Source: Taibaiella sp965229095
Lineage (GTDB): Bacteria > Bacteroidota > Bacteroidia > Chitinophagales > Chitinophagaceae
Direction: 5' to 3'
Assembly: GCA_965229095.1 (NCBI GenBank)
Contig: OZ245855.1
Span: 1,364,001 to 1,428,000 of the forward strand
DNA length: 64,000 bases
The first letter of the stretch is position 1, and each line of letters opens with the position of its first letter. A program made the translations under genes and the position numbers. Positions 49,827 through 58,546 of this stretch are shown in pieces. Below the pieces are notes generated by a model that saw only the letters and a list, made by a program, of their open reading frames with translations, had not been told where the DNA came from and did no database searches.

Positions 49827-50984
49827 ATGATATTAATCGTTGATGATAAAATTGAAAACATCACGGCACTCAAAAAGACCCTCGAGGCACACCGGTTCCT
49901 TGTAGATACCGCTTTGTCGGGTGAAGAAGCACTGAAAAAAATACTGAAGTACCCCTATCAATTGATTATCCTGGATGTACAGATGCCGGAAATGGATGGT
50001 TTTGAAGTAGCTGAGGCCATATCCGGTTTCAGCAAAACAAGCGATATCCCCATTATATTTCTCTCCGCAGTAAACATCAGCAAACAATTTATTACCAAAG
50101 GCTACGCTTCGGGCGGGCACGATTATCTGGTAAAACCTTTTGATCCCGATATCCTGGTATTAAAGATCAGGACCTTTGTCAAACTGCACCAGCAGGCTGC
50201 CGAACTATCGCGGATGCAGCAAATCCTTTTGGCGGAAATAGAGCAACGCAAGCTGGCAGAAGCTAAAAAAGATGAATTTATCAGTATTGCCAGCCACGAG
50301 CTAAAAACACCGCTCACCTCGGTAATAGGATATATGCAACTGGCGGAGTTATCGGTGCAGGGCGATGAAAAAGCAAATGCTTTACACTTTCTGGGCCGCT
50401 CTTCCCTCCAGCTCAATAAGCTGAACCAACTGATAGGCGAACTCCTGGACATTTCAAAAATGACTACAGGAAACCTTGAGTTCAATTTCGAGCACTTTAA
50501 GTTCGAACCTTTTCTGGACAATGTACTCGATGTGTTCCAGCGTTCCAATCCTGAGTGGCAGATCATCAGGAGCGGTGTGGCCGATGTGAGCCTCTGTGCC
50601 GATGAAATGCGCCTGGAACAGGTGTTGCTCAATTATCTTTCCAATGCTATTAAATATTCCCACGATACCGATAAAGTATATATCGACATATCGCTGGAAC
50701 CTGAAGGCAACCTGGGTGTTACCGTAAAAGATACGGGTATCGGTATCAAAGCCCAGGACCAGTTACGCCTGTTTGAAAAATTTTATCGCGTGCCGCAGTC
50801 ATCCAACAAATACCAGGGCATGGGTATGGGACTGTATATCTGTGCCGAGATCATTCGCCGCCACGGAGGCACCTATGGCGTAAAAAGCGAACTCGGAAAA
50901 GGCTCCACTTTTTACTTCACCCTACCCCTGGCACAGCCACAAACGACCTTAACCGAGAATGATGAATATCAAAACAAACAATAA
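49827..50984 (+). CDS. Receiver-histidine kinase (REC-HisKA-HATPase)
   Basis: This is a 385-residue soluble protein. The N-terminal receiver has phosphoacceptor Asp50 (ILDVQMPEMDG) and Lys103 (VKPFD). A short helix is followed by HisKA with His157 (IASHELKTPLTSV) and a HATPase with N box LLNYLSNAIKYS, G1 VKDTGIGI and G2 GMGMGLYICAEII. No membrane segment is present. It overlaps the next gene by 26 bp, so the two are translated together. Input is likely phosphotransfer rather than an external ligand. Confidence 0.9.
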   Translation: MILIVDDKIENITALKKTLEAHRFLVDTALSGEEALKKILKYPYQLIILDVQMPEMDGFEVAEAISGFSKTSDIPIIFLSAVNISKQFITKGYASGGHDYLVKPFDPDILVLKIRTFVKLHQQAAELSRMQQILLAEIEQRKLAEAKKDEFISIASHELKTPLTSVIGYMQLAELSVQGDEKANALHFLGRSSLQLNKLNQLIGELLDISKMTTGNLEFNFEHFKFEPFLDNVLDVFQRSNPEWQIIRSGVADVSLCADEMRLEQVLLNYLSNAIKYSHDTDKVYIDISLEPEGNLGVTVKDTGIGIKAQDQLRLFEKFYRVPQSSNKYQGMGMGLYICAEIIRRHGGTYGVKSELGKGSTFYFTLPLAQPQTTLTENDEYQNKQ

Positions 50985-53900
50985 TCTGCGCGTTGGTTTC
51001 GGACTTTCCGTATTACTGTTGATCATCAGTTCCATTGTTGCTTACATATGTATCCAGAACCTGTTGAGCAGCGCCGAATGGGTAAAGCATACCAACGAAA
51101 CAAGATATGCGCTGGAAAACACGATCTCTTCCCTTAAAGATGCAGAAACAGGGCAAAGGGGCTATTTGCTTACCGGCCAGGACGAATACCTGGAACCCTA
51201 TAACGGTGCATATACCAATGCACTCAAGTCCCTGGACCGGTTCATGGAGCTTACTACGGACAATATCCGGCAACAGGAAAACGCACAGCAACTGAAGAAC
51301 AGCCTCACGAAAAGACTGGCCCGGATGCAAATGATGATCGACAAAAAAAAGGCGGGCAAGGCTGTAGATTATGAAGACATGAAGGTGGGCAAAGTCTATA
51401 TGGATAGCGTAAGGGCGCAGATAGGCAGAATGACTTCCGAAGAAAACCACCTGTTGCAGCAGCGTACGGAAAAAGAAAAGCAATTTACCCTGATTACCCC
51501 GGTAATTATCGTTATCGCTGCCTTACTGGCCATCATTATCTCTTTTGTCTTTTATACCCGGGTGATCAAAGATATAAAAGAGCGTGCCGGGCTACAGGCC
51601 ACGCTGCAGCAAAAAGACCAGGAGATAAGCAAACGTATCGATGTGATCCACGGTATTGCAGAACAAATATCTTCGGGCGATTATACCTTAAGAATAAATG
51701 ATGAAGAAAAGGACGCCCTGGGCAACCTCTCTTCCTCCCTCAACAAAATGGCAGAGTCGTTATCCATCTCCTTTACCCGGCTATCGGACAATGAGTGGCT
51801 CCAGAGCGGCATAGCCCGGTTGAATGAAAAGATGGTCGGAGAAAAAGACCTCGGTCCTTTGACCACCCAGATCGTAGCTTTTGTTACCGCATTCACCGGG
51901 AGTCATACCGGTGCTTTATACTTGCTGGAAAGAGAAGCCCTGGTTCTTTCGGGTGGCTATTCTTTGTTGGAAACAGTACAGAAAATAATACCTGTAGGGC
52001 AAGGTATTGTTGGCCAGGCCATGCAGAACCAGAGCCAGATCGTACTCGACGAGATAGACCCCGAATATGTAACCATAAGCCATGCTACCGGTCGTATAAA
52101 ACCAAAGACAGTGATTGCCTTCCCTCTTTTTCACGAAGGAGCACCTGTCGGTGTATTGGAACTGGCAGCCATAAAGGTTTATACCAGTCGCGACCTCGCC
52201 TTTATCAAATCGGCCGGCGAGAATATAGGAACAGCTATACATGGCGCTATCAATCATAAAAAGCTGCAGGAACTGCTGGAAGAAACACAAGCCCAATCGG
52301 AAGAGCTGCAGGCACAGCACAGCGAACTGGAGAATATGAATGCAGAACTGGAAGCCCATACCCAGAAGTTGCAGACATCGGAGGAGGAACTGAGAGTGCA
52401 ACAGGAAGAACTGCAACAAAGCAATGCAGAGTTAGCACAACGCAACAAAACCATTATTGAGCGCAATGAGGAAATACAAAAGAAAGCAGAAGAACTCGAA
52501 CAAAGTACCCGTTACAAATCTGAGTTTATGGCCAATATGAGCCATGAATTACGAACGCCGCTGAATTCCATCCTGCTGCTCTCCCGTTATCTTTCCGAGA
52601 ACAACGAGGCCAACCTGACCGAAGACCAGAAAGAATCAGCAAGGGTTATCTTTAATTCCGGCAGCGGCCTGCTCAACCTCATAGACGAACTCCTGGACCT
52701 TTCGAAGATTGAAGCCGGCAAAATGGATGTAGAGTACAGCGCTGTGTCAGTACAGGATATAGAGTCTGATCTTAAAGGGCTCTTTCAACCCATAGCCAAA
52801 GAGAAATATATTGAGCTCCGGATCGAAAGCGGACTTGGCGTACACAGAACCCTGGAGACAGACAAAAGCAAGCTGGAACAGATCCTCAAAAACCTGTTGT
52901 CCAATGCCCTTAAATTTACGTCCGCGGGTTATGTGGCTTTAAAAATAAACCTGGCCCCCGAAAATCCAGGCCAAGTACAATTTACGGTGGAAGATACCGG
53001 CGTAGGTATTGCCCGCGAAAAACTGGACCTGGTATTTGAAGCCTTTACCCAAGCCGATGGCTCGACCAAAAGAAAATATGGGGGTACAGGGCTGGGTCTT
53101 TCCATTAGCAGGCAACTGGCCCGCCTCCTCGGCGGCGAAATAACAGTAAACAGCCAGCCCGGCAAAGGCAGTGCCTTTACGCTCAGCATCCCGTTGAATA
53201 AGCCAGCTGACACGGATAAGCCGGAACTGCTATCCTACCCTACCCCCGTAGGCCCCGCTATTGCTCCACAGGCGCCGCAAACCAAAACGAGGAACCTGGC
53301 GCCGGTAATACCCGAAGAGATCGAAGACGATCGTGGTGGCATACAACCAGGCGATAAAGTGATCCTTATCGTCGAAGACGATACGGTATTTGCAAAGGCC
53401 CTGCTGCAATTTACCCGCCGCCAAAACTATAAAGGCCTTGTAGCAGTAAGGGGCGATCTGGGCGTACAAATGGCCTCGACCTATAAACCCCATGCCATAC
53501 TGCTCGATATCCAATTGCCGGTAATGGATGGCTGGGAGGTGATGGATGCACTTAAATCCAATACAGGCACCAGGCATATCCCGGTACACATCATGTCTTC
53601 GTTTGAAGTAAAAAAGGAAAGCCGGATGCATGGCGCCGTAGACTTTATCAATAAGCCTGTTGCCCTGGAACAGATGCAGCAGATGTTTGGTAAACTGGAA
53701 GAAGCCCTCACCAAAAGCCCCAAGAAGGTACTGATCGTGGAAGAAAACCCGAAGCACGCCCAGGCACTCTCTTATTTCCTGGAAACGTATAATGTGACCT
53801 CCAGCATACAGCACAGTATATCCGGCAGTATAGATATCCTGCAAAGCCAGGAGGTAGACTGTGTGATCCTCGACATGGGTATCCCGGATAAGAATGCTTA

Positions 53901-54540
53901 CAATACCCTGGAAATGATAAAAGCGACCCAGGGGCTGGAAGAGGTGCCTATTATTATATTTACCGGTAAAAATTTGTCGCAGGCCGAAGAAAGCAGGATC
54001 AGGCGGTATGCCGATTCTATCGTAGTCAAAACCGCCCACTCTTACCAGCGCATCCTCGACGAGGTAGCCCTTTTTCTCCACCTTGTAGAAGAAAAGAATA
54101 TGGATACCGCCAAGGCCGCCAGCGTCAGCAGTAACCTGAAACAAATACTACAGGGAAAAACCGTGCTGATAGCCGATGATGATGTGCGCAATATTTTTTC
54201 CCTTACCAAATCGCTGGAAAAGCACCAGGTCAATGTGATTACCGCCACAGACGGGGCCGAAGCCCTGCTGCAACTGGAACAGCATCCCGAAACAGACATC
54301 GTGCTCATGGATATGATGATGCCCCAGATGGATGGTTACGAAAGCACGACGAGGATCAGGGAACATCCCCGTTTCAAACATATACCGGTGATTGCCGTAA
54401 CGGCAAAGGCCATGCTGGGCGACCGGGAAAAGTGTATTGCCGCCGGTGCTTCCGATTATATTTCCAAACCCGTAGACATAGACCAGCTCGTCTCTTTGTT
54501 GCGGGTATGGCTTTACGATAAACAAGGTAATGCCTCATAA
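50959..54540 (+). CDS. Hybrid histidine kinase: CHASE3-HAMP-GAF-HisKA-HATPase-REC x3
   Basis: This 1193-residue membrane protein has TM1 at about 13-36 and a periplasmic CHASE3 domain at 40-175 (ENTISSLKDAETGQRGYLLTGQDEYLEPY). TM2 is at about 177-200, HAMP near 205-275 and GAF at 295-430. A long coiled coil of EEL-x-Q repeats spans 435-515. HisKA has His529 (FMANMSHELRTPLNS), and HATPase spans 635-750. Three receivers have acceptors at Asp850, Asp972 and Asp1118; the middle receiver has EEN in place of the usual acidic pair. It is the main sensor of the operon. Confidence 0.92.
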   Translation: MMNIKTNNNLRVGFGLSVLLLIISSIVAYICIQNLLSSAEWVKHTNETRYALENTISSLKDAETGQRGYLLTGQDEYLEPYNGAYTNALKSLDRFMELTTDNIRQQENAQQLKNSLTKRLARMQMMIDKKKAGKAVDYEDMKVGKVYMDSVRAQIGRMTSEENHLLQQRTEKEKQFTLITPVIIVIAALLAIIISFVFYTRVIKDIKERAGLQATLQQKDQEISKRIDVIHGIAEQISSGDYTLRINDEEKDALGNLSSSLNKMAESLSISFTRLSDNEWLQSGIARLNEKMVGEKDLGPLTTQIVAFVTAFTGSHTGALYLLEREALVLSGGYSLLETVQKIIPVGQGIVGQAMQNQSQIVLDEIDPEYVTISHATGRIKPKTVIAFPLFHEGAPVGVLELAAIKVYTSRDLAFIKSAGENIGTAIHGAINHKKLQELLEETQAQSEELQAQHSELENMNAELEAHTQKLQTSEEELRVQQEELQQSNAELAQRNKTIIERNEEIQKKAEELEQSTRYKSEFMANMSHELRTPLNSILLLSRYLSENNEANLTEDQKESARVIFNSGSGLLNLIDELLDLSKIEAGKMDVEYSAVSVQDIESDLKGLFQPIAKEKYIELRIESGLGVHRTLETDKSKLEQILKNLLSNALKFTSAGYVALKINLAPENPGQVQFTVEDTGVGIAREKLDLVFEAFTQADGSTKRKYGGTGLGLSISRQLARLLGGEITVNSQPGKGSAFTLSIPLNKPADTDKPELLSYPTPVGPAIAPQAPQTKTRNLAPVIPEEIEDDRGGIQPGDKVILIVEDDTVFAKALLQFTRRQNYKGLVAVRGDLGVQMASTYKPHAILLDIQLPVMDGWEVMDALKSNTGTRHIPVHIMSSFEVKKESRMHGAVDFINKPVALEQMQQMFGKLEEALTKSPKKVLIVEENPKHAQALSYFLETYNVTSSIQHSISGSIDILQSQEVDCVILDMGIPDKNAYNTLEMIKATQGLEEVPIIIFTGKNLSQAEESRIRRYADSIVVKTAHSYQRILDEVALFLHLVEEKNMDTAKAASVSSNLKQILQGKTVLIADDDVRNIFSLTKSLEKHQVNVITATDGAEALLQLEQHPETDIVLMDMMMPQMDGYESTTRIREHPRFKHIPVIAVTAKAMLGDREKCIAAGASDYISKPVDIDQLVSLLRVWLYDKQGNAS

Positions 54541-54544
54541 CCCC

Positions 54545-54925
54545 ATGGAACAAAAAAGAAAAAGCATCCTGATCATCGATGACGATACCAGGAATGTTTT
54601 TGCCCTGAGCCTGGTACTCCGTTCCAAAGGTTATGAGATACAAACGGCCGGAGATGCACAAAGCGGCATTAACCTGATGTTGGAACGCAACAATAATACA
54701 GGCATTCTGTTATTGGATATGATGATGCCCGATATGGACGGCTACCAGGCTTTACAGCAGATACGTGCCACAGCGGAACTGAAACATATGCCGGTAATAG
54801 CAGTGACGGCACAAGCTATGCCGGGCGACCAGGAAAAATGCCTGCAGGCAGGCGCCGACGGTTATATATCCAAACCCATTGACCTGGATATCTTAACCGG
54901 AATATTGACCCAGTATTTACCCTGA
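54545..54925 (+). CDS. Single-domain response regulator
   Basis: The product is one receiver domain: KRKSILIIDDDTRNVF acidic pair, acceptor Asp in GILLLDMMMPDMDG, Thr in PVIAVTAQAM and Lys in YISKPID. No output domain is present. It is closely similar to the last receiver of the hybrid kinase (NIF-SLT and MPQMDGY patterns), which suggests domain duplication. The frame starts at 54530 inside the kinase gene; the ATG at 54545, 4 bp after the kinase stop, is more likely. Confidence 0.88.
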   Translation: MEQKRKSILIIDDDTRNVFALSLVLRSKGYEIQTAGDAQSGINLMLERNNNTGILLLDMMMPDMDGYQALQQIRATAELKHMPVIAVTAQAMPGDQEKCLQAGADGYISKPIDLDILTGILTQYLP

Positions 54926-54930
54926 AGACA

Positions 54931-55749
54931 ATGACGCTATCCGTTACCGATGAAGAGATGGAATGGTTATTATCCGACATACAGGAACTGTACGGATATG
55001 ATTTCAATGCTTACGCAAGGGCTTCGCTTAAAAGAAGGGTCAACCGGCTTTTTGCCCTGGATCGCTTTCCCAGTTTTGCTGAATTCCGCTTCCGGCTAAG
55101 GGACGATAAAGCCTATTTCGATAGGTTCATCGAACAGATCACGGTTAATGTAACGGAAATGTTCCGCGACCCTTCCTTTTACCTGGCCTTGCGCAAGGAA
55201 GTATTGCCCGTATTGGCTACCTACCCCTTTATCAGGATATGGCATGCCGGCTGTTCTACTGGCGAAGAAGTGTACAGTATGGCTATCCTGTTGCAGGAAG
55301 CTAACCTGTTGCATAAATCTCTGCTCTATGCTACCGACATCAATCCATGGGTAGTACAACAGGCTGCCAGCAGCATCTTTCCCCTGATGCCCATGAAGCA
55401 GTATTCGGAAAACTATATCCAATCGGGAGGGCGTTGCGACTTTTCGTCTTATTATACCGCAGGTCATAACAAAGTGATTTTCGATGCCGGCTTTAAAAAG
55501 CATATGGTATTTTCTACCCATAATCTGGCGGCGGAAAGCTCCTTCAACGAATTTCAGCTTATCGTTTGCCGTAACGTCCTCATCTATTTTGACAAAGACC
55601 TGCAGGCAAAGGTCTTTAAGCTATTTGATGAAAGCCTGGAACACCTGGGTTTCCTGGCTTTGGGCAGTAAGGAATCGTTGCGGCTGGCCCAGGCCAGTGC
55701 CAGGTTTCAACCCGTAACCACGGAAAAAATATGGAGAAAAATGAATTGA
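54931..55749 (+). CDS. cheR: CheR-type methyltransferase
   Basis: This is a 272-residue protein. The N-terminal helical CheR domain (YDFNAYARASLKRRVNRLFALDRF, then TVNVTEMFRDPSFY) is followed by the AdoMet domain with IWHAGCSTGEEVYSMAILLQE, LLYATDINP and VCRNVLIYFDKDLQ. In chemotaxis such enzymes methylate receptor glutamates. Here no receptor gene is near, so the target is probably a glutamate on the hybrid kinase or another partner. The start is 5 bp after the response regulator. Confidence 0.9.
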   Translation: MTLSVTDEEMEWLLSDIQELYGYDFNAYARASLKRRVNRLFALDRFPSFAEFRFRLRDDKAYFDRFIEQITVNVTEMFRDPSFYLALRKEVLPVLATYPFIRIWHAGCSTGEEVYSMAILLQEANLLHKSLLYATDINPWVVQQAASSIFPLMPMKQYSENYIQSGGRCDFSSYYTAGHNKVIFDAGFKKHMVFSTHNLAAESSFNEFQLIVCRNVLIYFDKDLQAKVFKLFDESLEHLGFLALGSKESLRLAQASARFQPVTTEKIWRKMN

Positions 55750-56312
55750 TCCCCGCCCCTGCCTGTGTGGTTATCGGTGGCTCCGCCGGTAGTCTCAAAG
55801 TGCTGTTACGTATCCTGCCCGGGCTCGATCCGCACCTCCTTTCCCCCATCATCATCGTGCTGCACCGCCAAAACGGCCACCATTCCACATTAGCGCAATT
55901 GCTTGGCGAGCGTTGCAGGCTTATCGTAAAAGAAGCAGAAGATAAAGAAACCTTGCTCAATGGGATCGTATACCTGGCCCCTGCCGATTATCATCTCCTG
56001 GTCGAAAAAGATTATTCCCTCTCCCTTGACGGCTCGGAAAAAATACGCTGGTCCAGGCCCAGTATCGATGTCACCTTCCAGTCCGTAGCAGAAGTCTTTG
56101 GGGCAAAAACGCTGGGTATTCTGCTTTCCGGCGCCAATGACGACGGCGCTTCCGGCCTGGTAGACATACAGCTTGCCGGCGGCACCATCATTATCCAGGA
56201 CCCGCTCAATGCAGAGATGCCGGTTATGCCCCTGGCAGCCCTCAACCTGCTGCAACCCGACTTCCTGCTGCCGGATCATGCCCTCGCGGCAACGATCAAC
56301 AATTTCGGCTGA
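55731..56312 (+). CDS. cheB: CheB-type methylesterase without receiver
   Basis: This 193-residue protein is only the catalytic CheB domain. It has the Ser in VIGGSAGSLKVLL, the His in VLHRQNGHHS and the Asp in LSGANDDGASGL. The usual N-terminal receiver is absent, so control must come from the separate receivers encoded upstream. It overlaps the cheR gene by 19 bp and is the operon's last gene, 1 bp before the convergent acyl-CoA dehydrogenase end. Confidence 0.9.
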   Translation: MEKNELIPAPACVVIGGSAGSLKVLLRILPGLDPHLLSPIIIVLHRQNGHHSTLAQLLGERCRLIVKEAEDKETLLNGIVYLAPADYHLLVEKDYSLSLDGSEKIRWSRPSIDVTFQSVAEVFGAKTLGILLSGANDDGASGLVDIQLAGGTIIIQDPLNAEMPVMPLAALNLLQPDFLLPDHALAATINNFG

Positions 56313-56313
56313 A

Positions 56314-57663
56314 TTATATAAAGGCGCTGGAACCGGTTATCGCACGGCCTACGATCAGCGAATTGATCTCCTTGGTACCTTCATAAGAATAGATCGCCTC
56401 CGCATCGGCTACAAAGCGGGCTACGTTGTATTCCAGTAATATCCCGTTACCGCCCATTACTTCCCTGGCCTTGCTCACGATGTCCCTCGTGCGTAGTGAG
56501 CAAAAGACTTTGGCCAGCGAGGCATGTTCATCTTTAAGCAGCGCCTGGTCCTGTAGTTCCGAAAGTCGGTAGCATAGGGTCTGCATAGCCGTAAGGTTGG
56601 ACAACATTTCTACAAGATGGTTCTGGATCAGTTGGAAGGAAGCGATAGGACGCCCGAACTGCTTACGCTCACGGGTATATTTCAGGGCATGTTCATATGC
56701 GCCCCTGGCACAGCCTACCGCCTGCCAGGCCACCCCGGCGCGGGTCATACGCAATACCTTGGCCGTATCCCTGAACGAGTTGGCGAGTTGCAGCCGGTCG
56801 CTTTCGGCCACGGCACAATCTTTTAAGGTAATAAGACCATTTTGTACAATACGCAAGGCCATTTTATCCTGCATCTTTTCCACGCTGAAGCCGGGTGTAT
56901 CTTTGCGCAGCAGGAAACCTTTCACTTCGTTGTCGTCAAGGTCCCTGGCCCAGATCACCAGCACATCGGCAAAGGTGGCATTGCCAATCCATTTCTTTTG
57001 CCCGTTCAATACCCAGGTATCTCCGGTCCGCTTGGCCGTTGTAGTCAGTCCGCCGGCTGCGCCCGAACCTACTTCCGGCTCCGTAAGCCCGAAGGCGCCC
57101 ATGATCTTCAATTGCTGCATGCCTGGCAGCCATTCCTGCTTCTGCTCTTCGGAACCCAATAAATAGATAGAACCCATAGCCAGGCCACTTTGCACACCAA
57201 AGAAAGTAGAGATGGAAGTATCTACCCTGGCCATTTCCATAGCCACGATACCTTCCATCAGGAAAGAGCGATCCGGGCAACCATAGCCATTATAAGTAAG
57301 TCCGCAAATATTGAGCGCGGCCAGCTTTTCGATGATCTCAAAAGGGAACTCGGCTTTAAGCCAGTATTCATTAACGATGGGCTGTACCTCCTGCTCCATA
57401 AAGGTCCTCACCTGCAACTGCAGCGCCCTGTCTGCTTCGTTTAAGGTATGACTGAGGTCATAGAAATCGCCGTCGATAGGCGGTAGCTCTTTCTGATGCC
57501 CGCCGCTTTGCAGCATTTTCATTAAACCGGCTAGTTGCTTGTCATCCATCTTTCCCACAGCATCCATTACTTTGGGCAGGTCTATTTTATCCGAAATCCG
57601 GCTTAAAGTGGCAAAATCAATATGCTTCAACAACTGAAAGGCATGCTTTATCGTACTGAACAT
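56314..57663 (-). CDS. Acyl-CoA dehydrogenase family protein
   Basis: This 449-residue flavoenzyme has an N-terminal extension of about 70 residues (HAFQLLKHIDFATLSRISDKIDLPKVMDAVG). The core has FGLTEPEVGSGAAGGLTTTA and WVLNGQKKWIGNATFADV (FAD/substrate site). The end, REVMGGNGILLEYNVARFVADAEAIYSYEGTKEI, includes the catalytic Glu of YEGTKE. It is closest in pattern to glutaryl-CoA/acyl-CoA dehydrogenase-like enzymes of Bacteroidota. The substrate cannot be set. It is a single gene, convergent with cheB. Confidence 0.9.
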   Translation of the reverse strand: MFSTIKHAFQLLKHIDFATLSRISDKIDLPKVMDAVGKMDDKQLAGLMKMLQSGGHQKELPPIDGDFYDLSHTLNEADRALQLQVRTFMEQEVQPIVNEYWLKAEFPFEIIEKLAALNICGLTYNGYGCPDRSFLMEGIVAMEMARVDTSISTFFGVQSGLAMGSIYLLGSEEQKQEWLPGMQQLKIMGAFGLTEPEVGSGAAGGLTTTAKRTGDTWVLNGQKKWIGNATFADVLVIWARDLDDNEVKGFLLRKDTPGFSVEKMQDKMALRIVQNGLITLKDCAVAESDRLQLANSFRDTAKVLRMTRAGVAWQAVGCARGAYEHALKYTRERKQFGRPIASFQLIQNHLVEMLSNLTAMQTLCYRLSELQDQALLKDEHASLAKVFCSLRTRDIVSKAREVMGGNGILLEYNVARFVADAEAIYSYEGTKEINSLIVGRAITGSSAFI

Positions 57664-57725
57664 AAATCAGGTTTTGTACTTAACAGTATAAAAGCGTTAT
57701 AGTTGCTGACGCAGCCAATTCTATT

Positions 57726-57953
57726 TTACCCTTTGCAATAATGGAGTTTGAAAAACAGCAATTGAGGAGGAAGTAATGGTAATGCCCAAGGGTGGTCAAC
57801 ATCCGTTCCGGCCACTTTCGGATTAACAGGTTTTGCTGCACAAACTACACTATGGTTGCCGCCTTCCTGCTTCTTTTCCACAAGCAGGAGCAGGATCACA
57901 AAGGACTGGAGGACCAATACAAGATAAGTGAGTATGCGATAAAAAGGTTTCAT
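57726..57953 (-). CDS. Small putative membrane protein
   Basis: This is a 75-residue frame with one strong hydrophobic helix (ILTYLVLVLQSFVILLLLVEKK, residues 7-28) after a short basic start. A Pro-rich tail follows. It begins at ATG 57953 and lies in the gap between the acyl-CoA dehydrogenase and a small rightward gene. Without relatives to compare, it may be a chance frame. Confidence 0.4.
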   Translation of the reverse strand: MKPFYRILTYLVLVLQSFVILLLLVEKKQEGGNHSVVCAAKPVNPKVAGTDVDHPWALPLLPPQLLFFKLHYCKG

Positions 57954-58103
57954 ATTCCTGATTTATACCACAAAAGTAGCGGCGCCCACTGACAACCCTA
58001 TGTCAGTCTGCGAAACCACGCAAAAAATAAATATTCCGGATCGGGAACCCGGCGAAAACAAATGCCATCTTTTAATCGTTATCTGTAATAAACAATACTT
58101 GTT

Positions 58104-58373
58104 ATGAATAACAGTCCGGCAAAAACGCTGAAAGAACGGGAAAGGGACAAGCACCTGGCACATTTATTAGGTATTACTTATGAAGAATGGCTACAGTTGC
58201 ACCATAGCGGGCTTCAGGAAGTAACCGACAGCGAAGAGCAGATCTACAAATACTATATCCGGTTTCATGGGGAAAACCCGGTTGAAATATTGGACAAGCT
58301 GGACATCGATAGCCATAAGACGGTGTACTTTTCAGCCAGGGAATGGGAAGAAGAACAGGCAAATCCTACCTGA
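58104..58373 (+). CDS. Small hypothetical protein
   Basis: This 89-residue charged protein (TLKERERDKHLAHLLGITYEEWLQLHHSGLQEV, then YYIRFHGENPVEILDKLDID) looks like a small globular soluble protein. It has a clear terminator 27 bp after its stop. I do not recognise the family. Confidence 0.65.
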   Translation: MNNSPAKTLKERERDKHLAHLLGITYEEWLQLHHSGLQEVTDSEEQIYKYYIRFHGENPVEILDKLDIDSHKTVYFSAREWEEEQANPT

Positions 58374-58400
58374 CAAGGATAGCTAAATAGAAGATAAAAG

Positions 58401-58435
58401 AAGCCCGTTCTGCATTGCGCAACGGGCTTTTCGTT
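58401..58435 (+). terminator. Terminator of the small hypothetical gene
   Basis: AAGCCCGTT and AACGGGCTT form a 9-bp stem with an 11-nt loop, followed by TTCGTT. It ends the 58104 gene and insulates the TonB-receptor-like gene. Confidence 0.75.
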
Positions 58436-58546
58436 AATAAAAAAACGAAGACCATATGATGAAATAATAAATACTACAGTGCTTATCCGGCGCAATAACA
58501 GGTTCGATAATTTTGTACACCTTACCTTATAAAATTACCCCGAACC

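Noticed and set aside
53230..54144. 304-residue open frame on the minus strand
   Set aside because: It lies antisense to the receiver domains of the hybrid kinase, whose frame is fully supported; a shadow frame.
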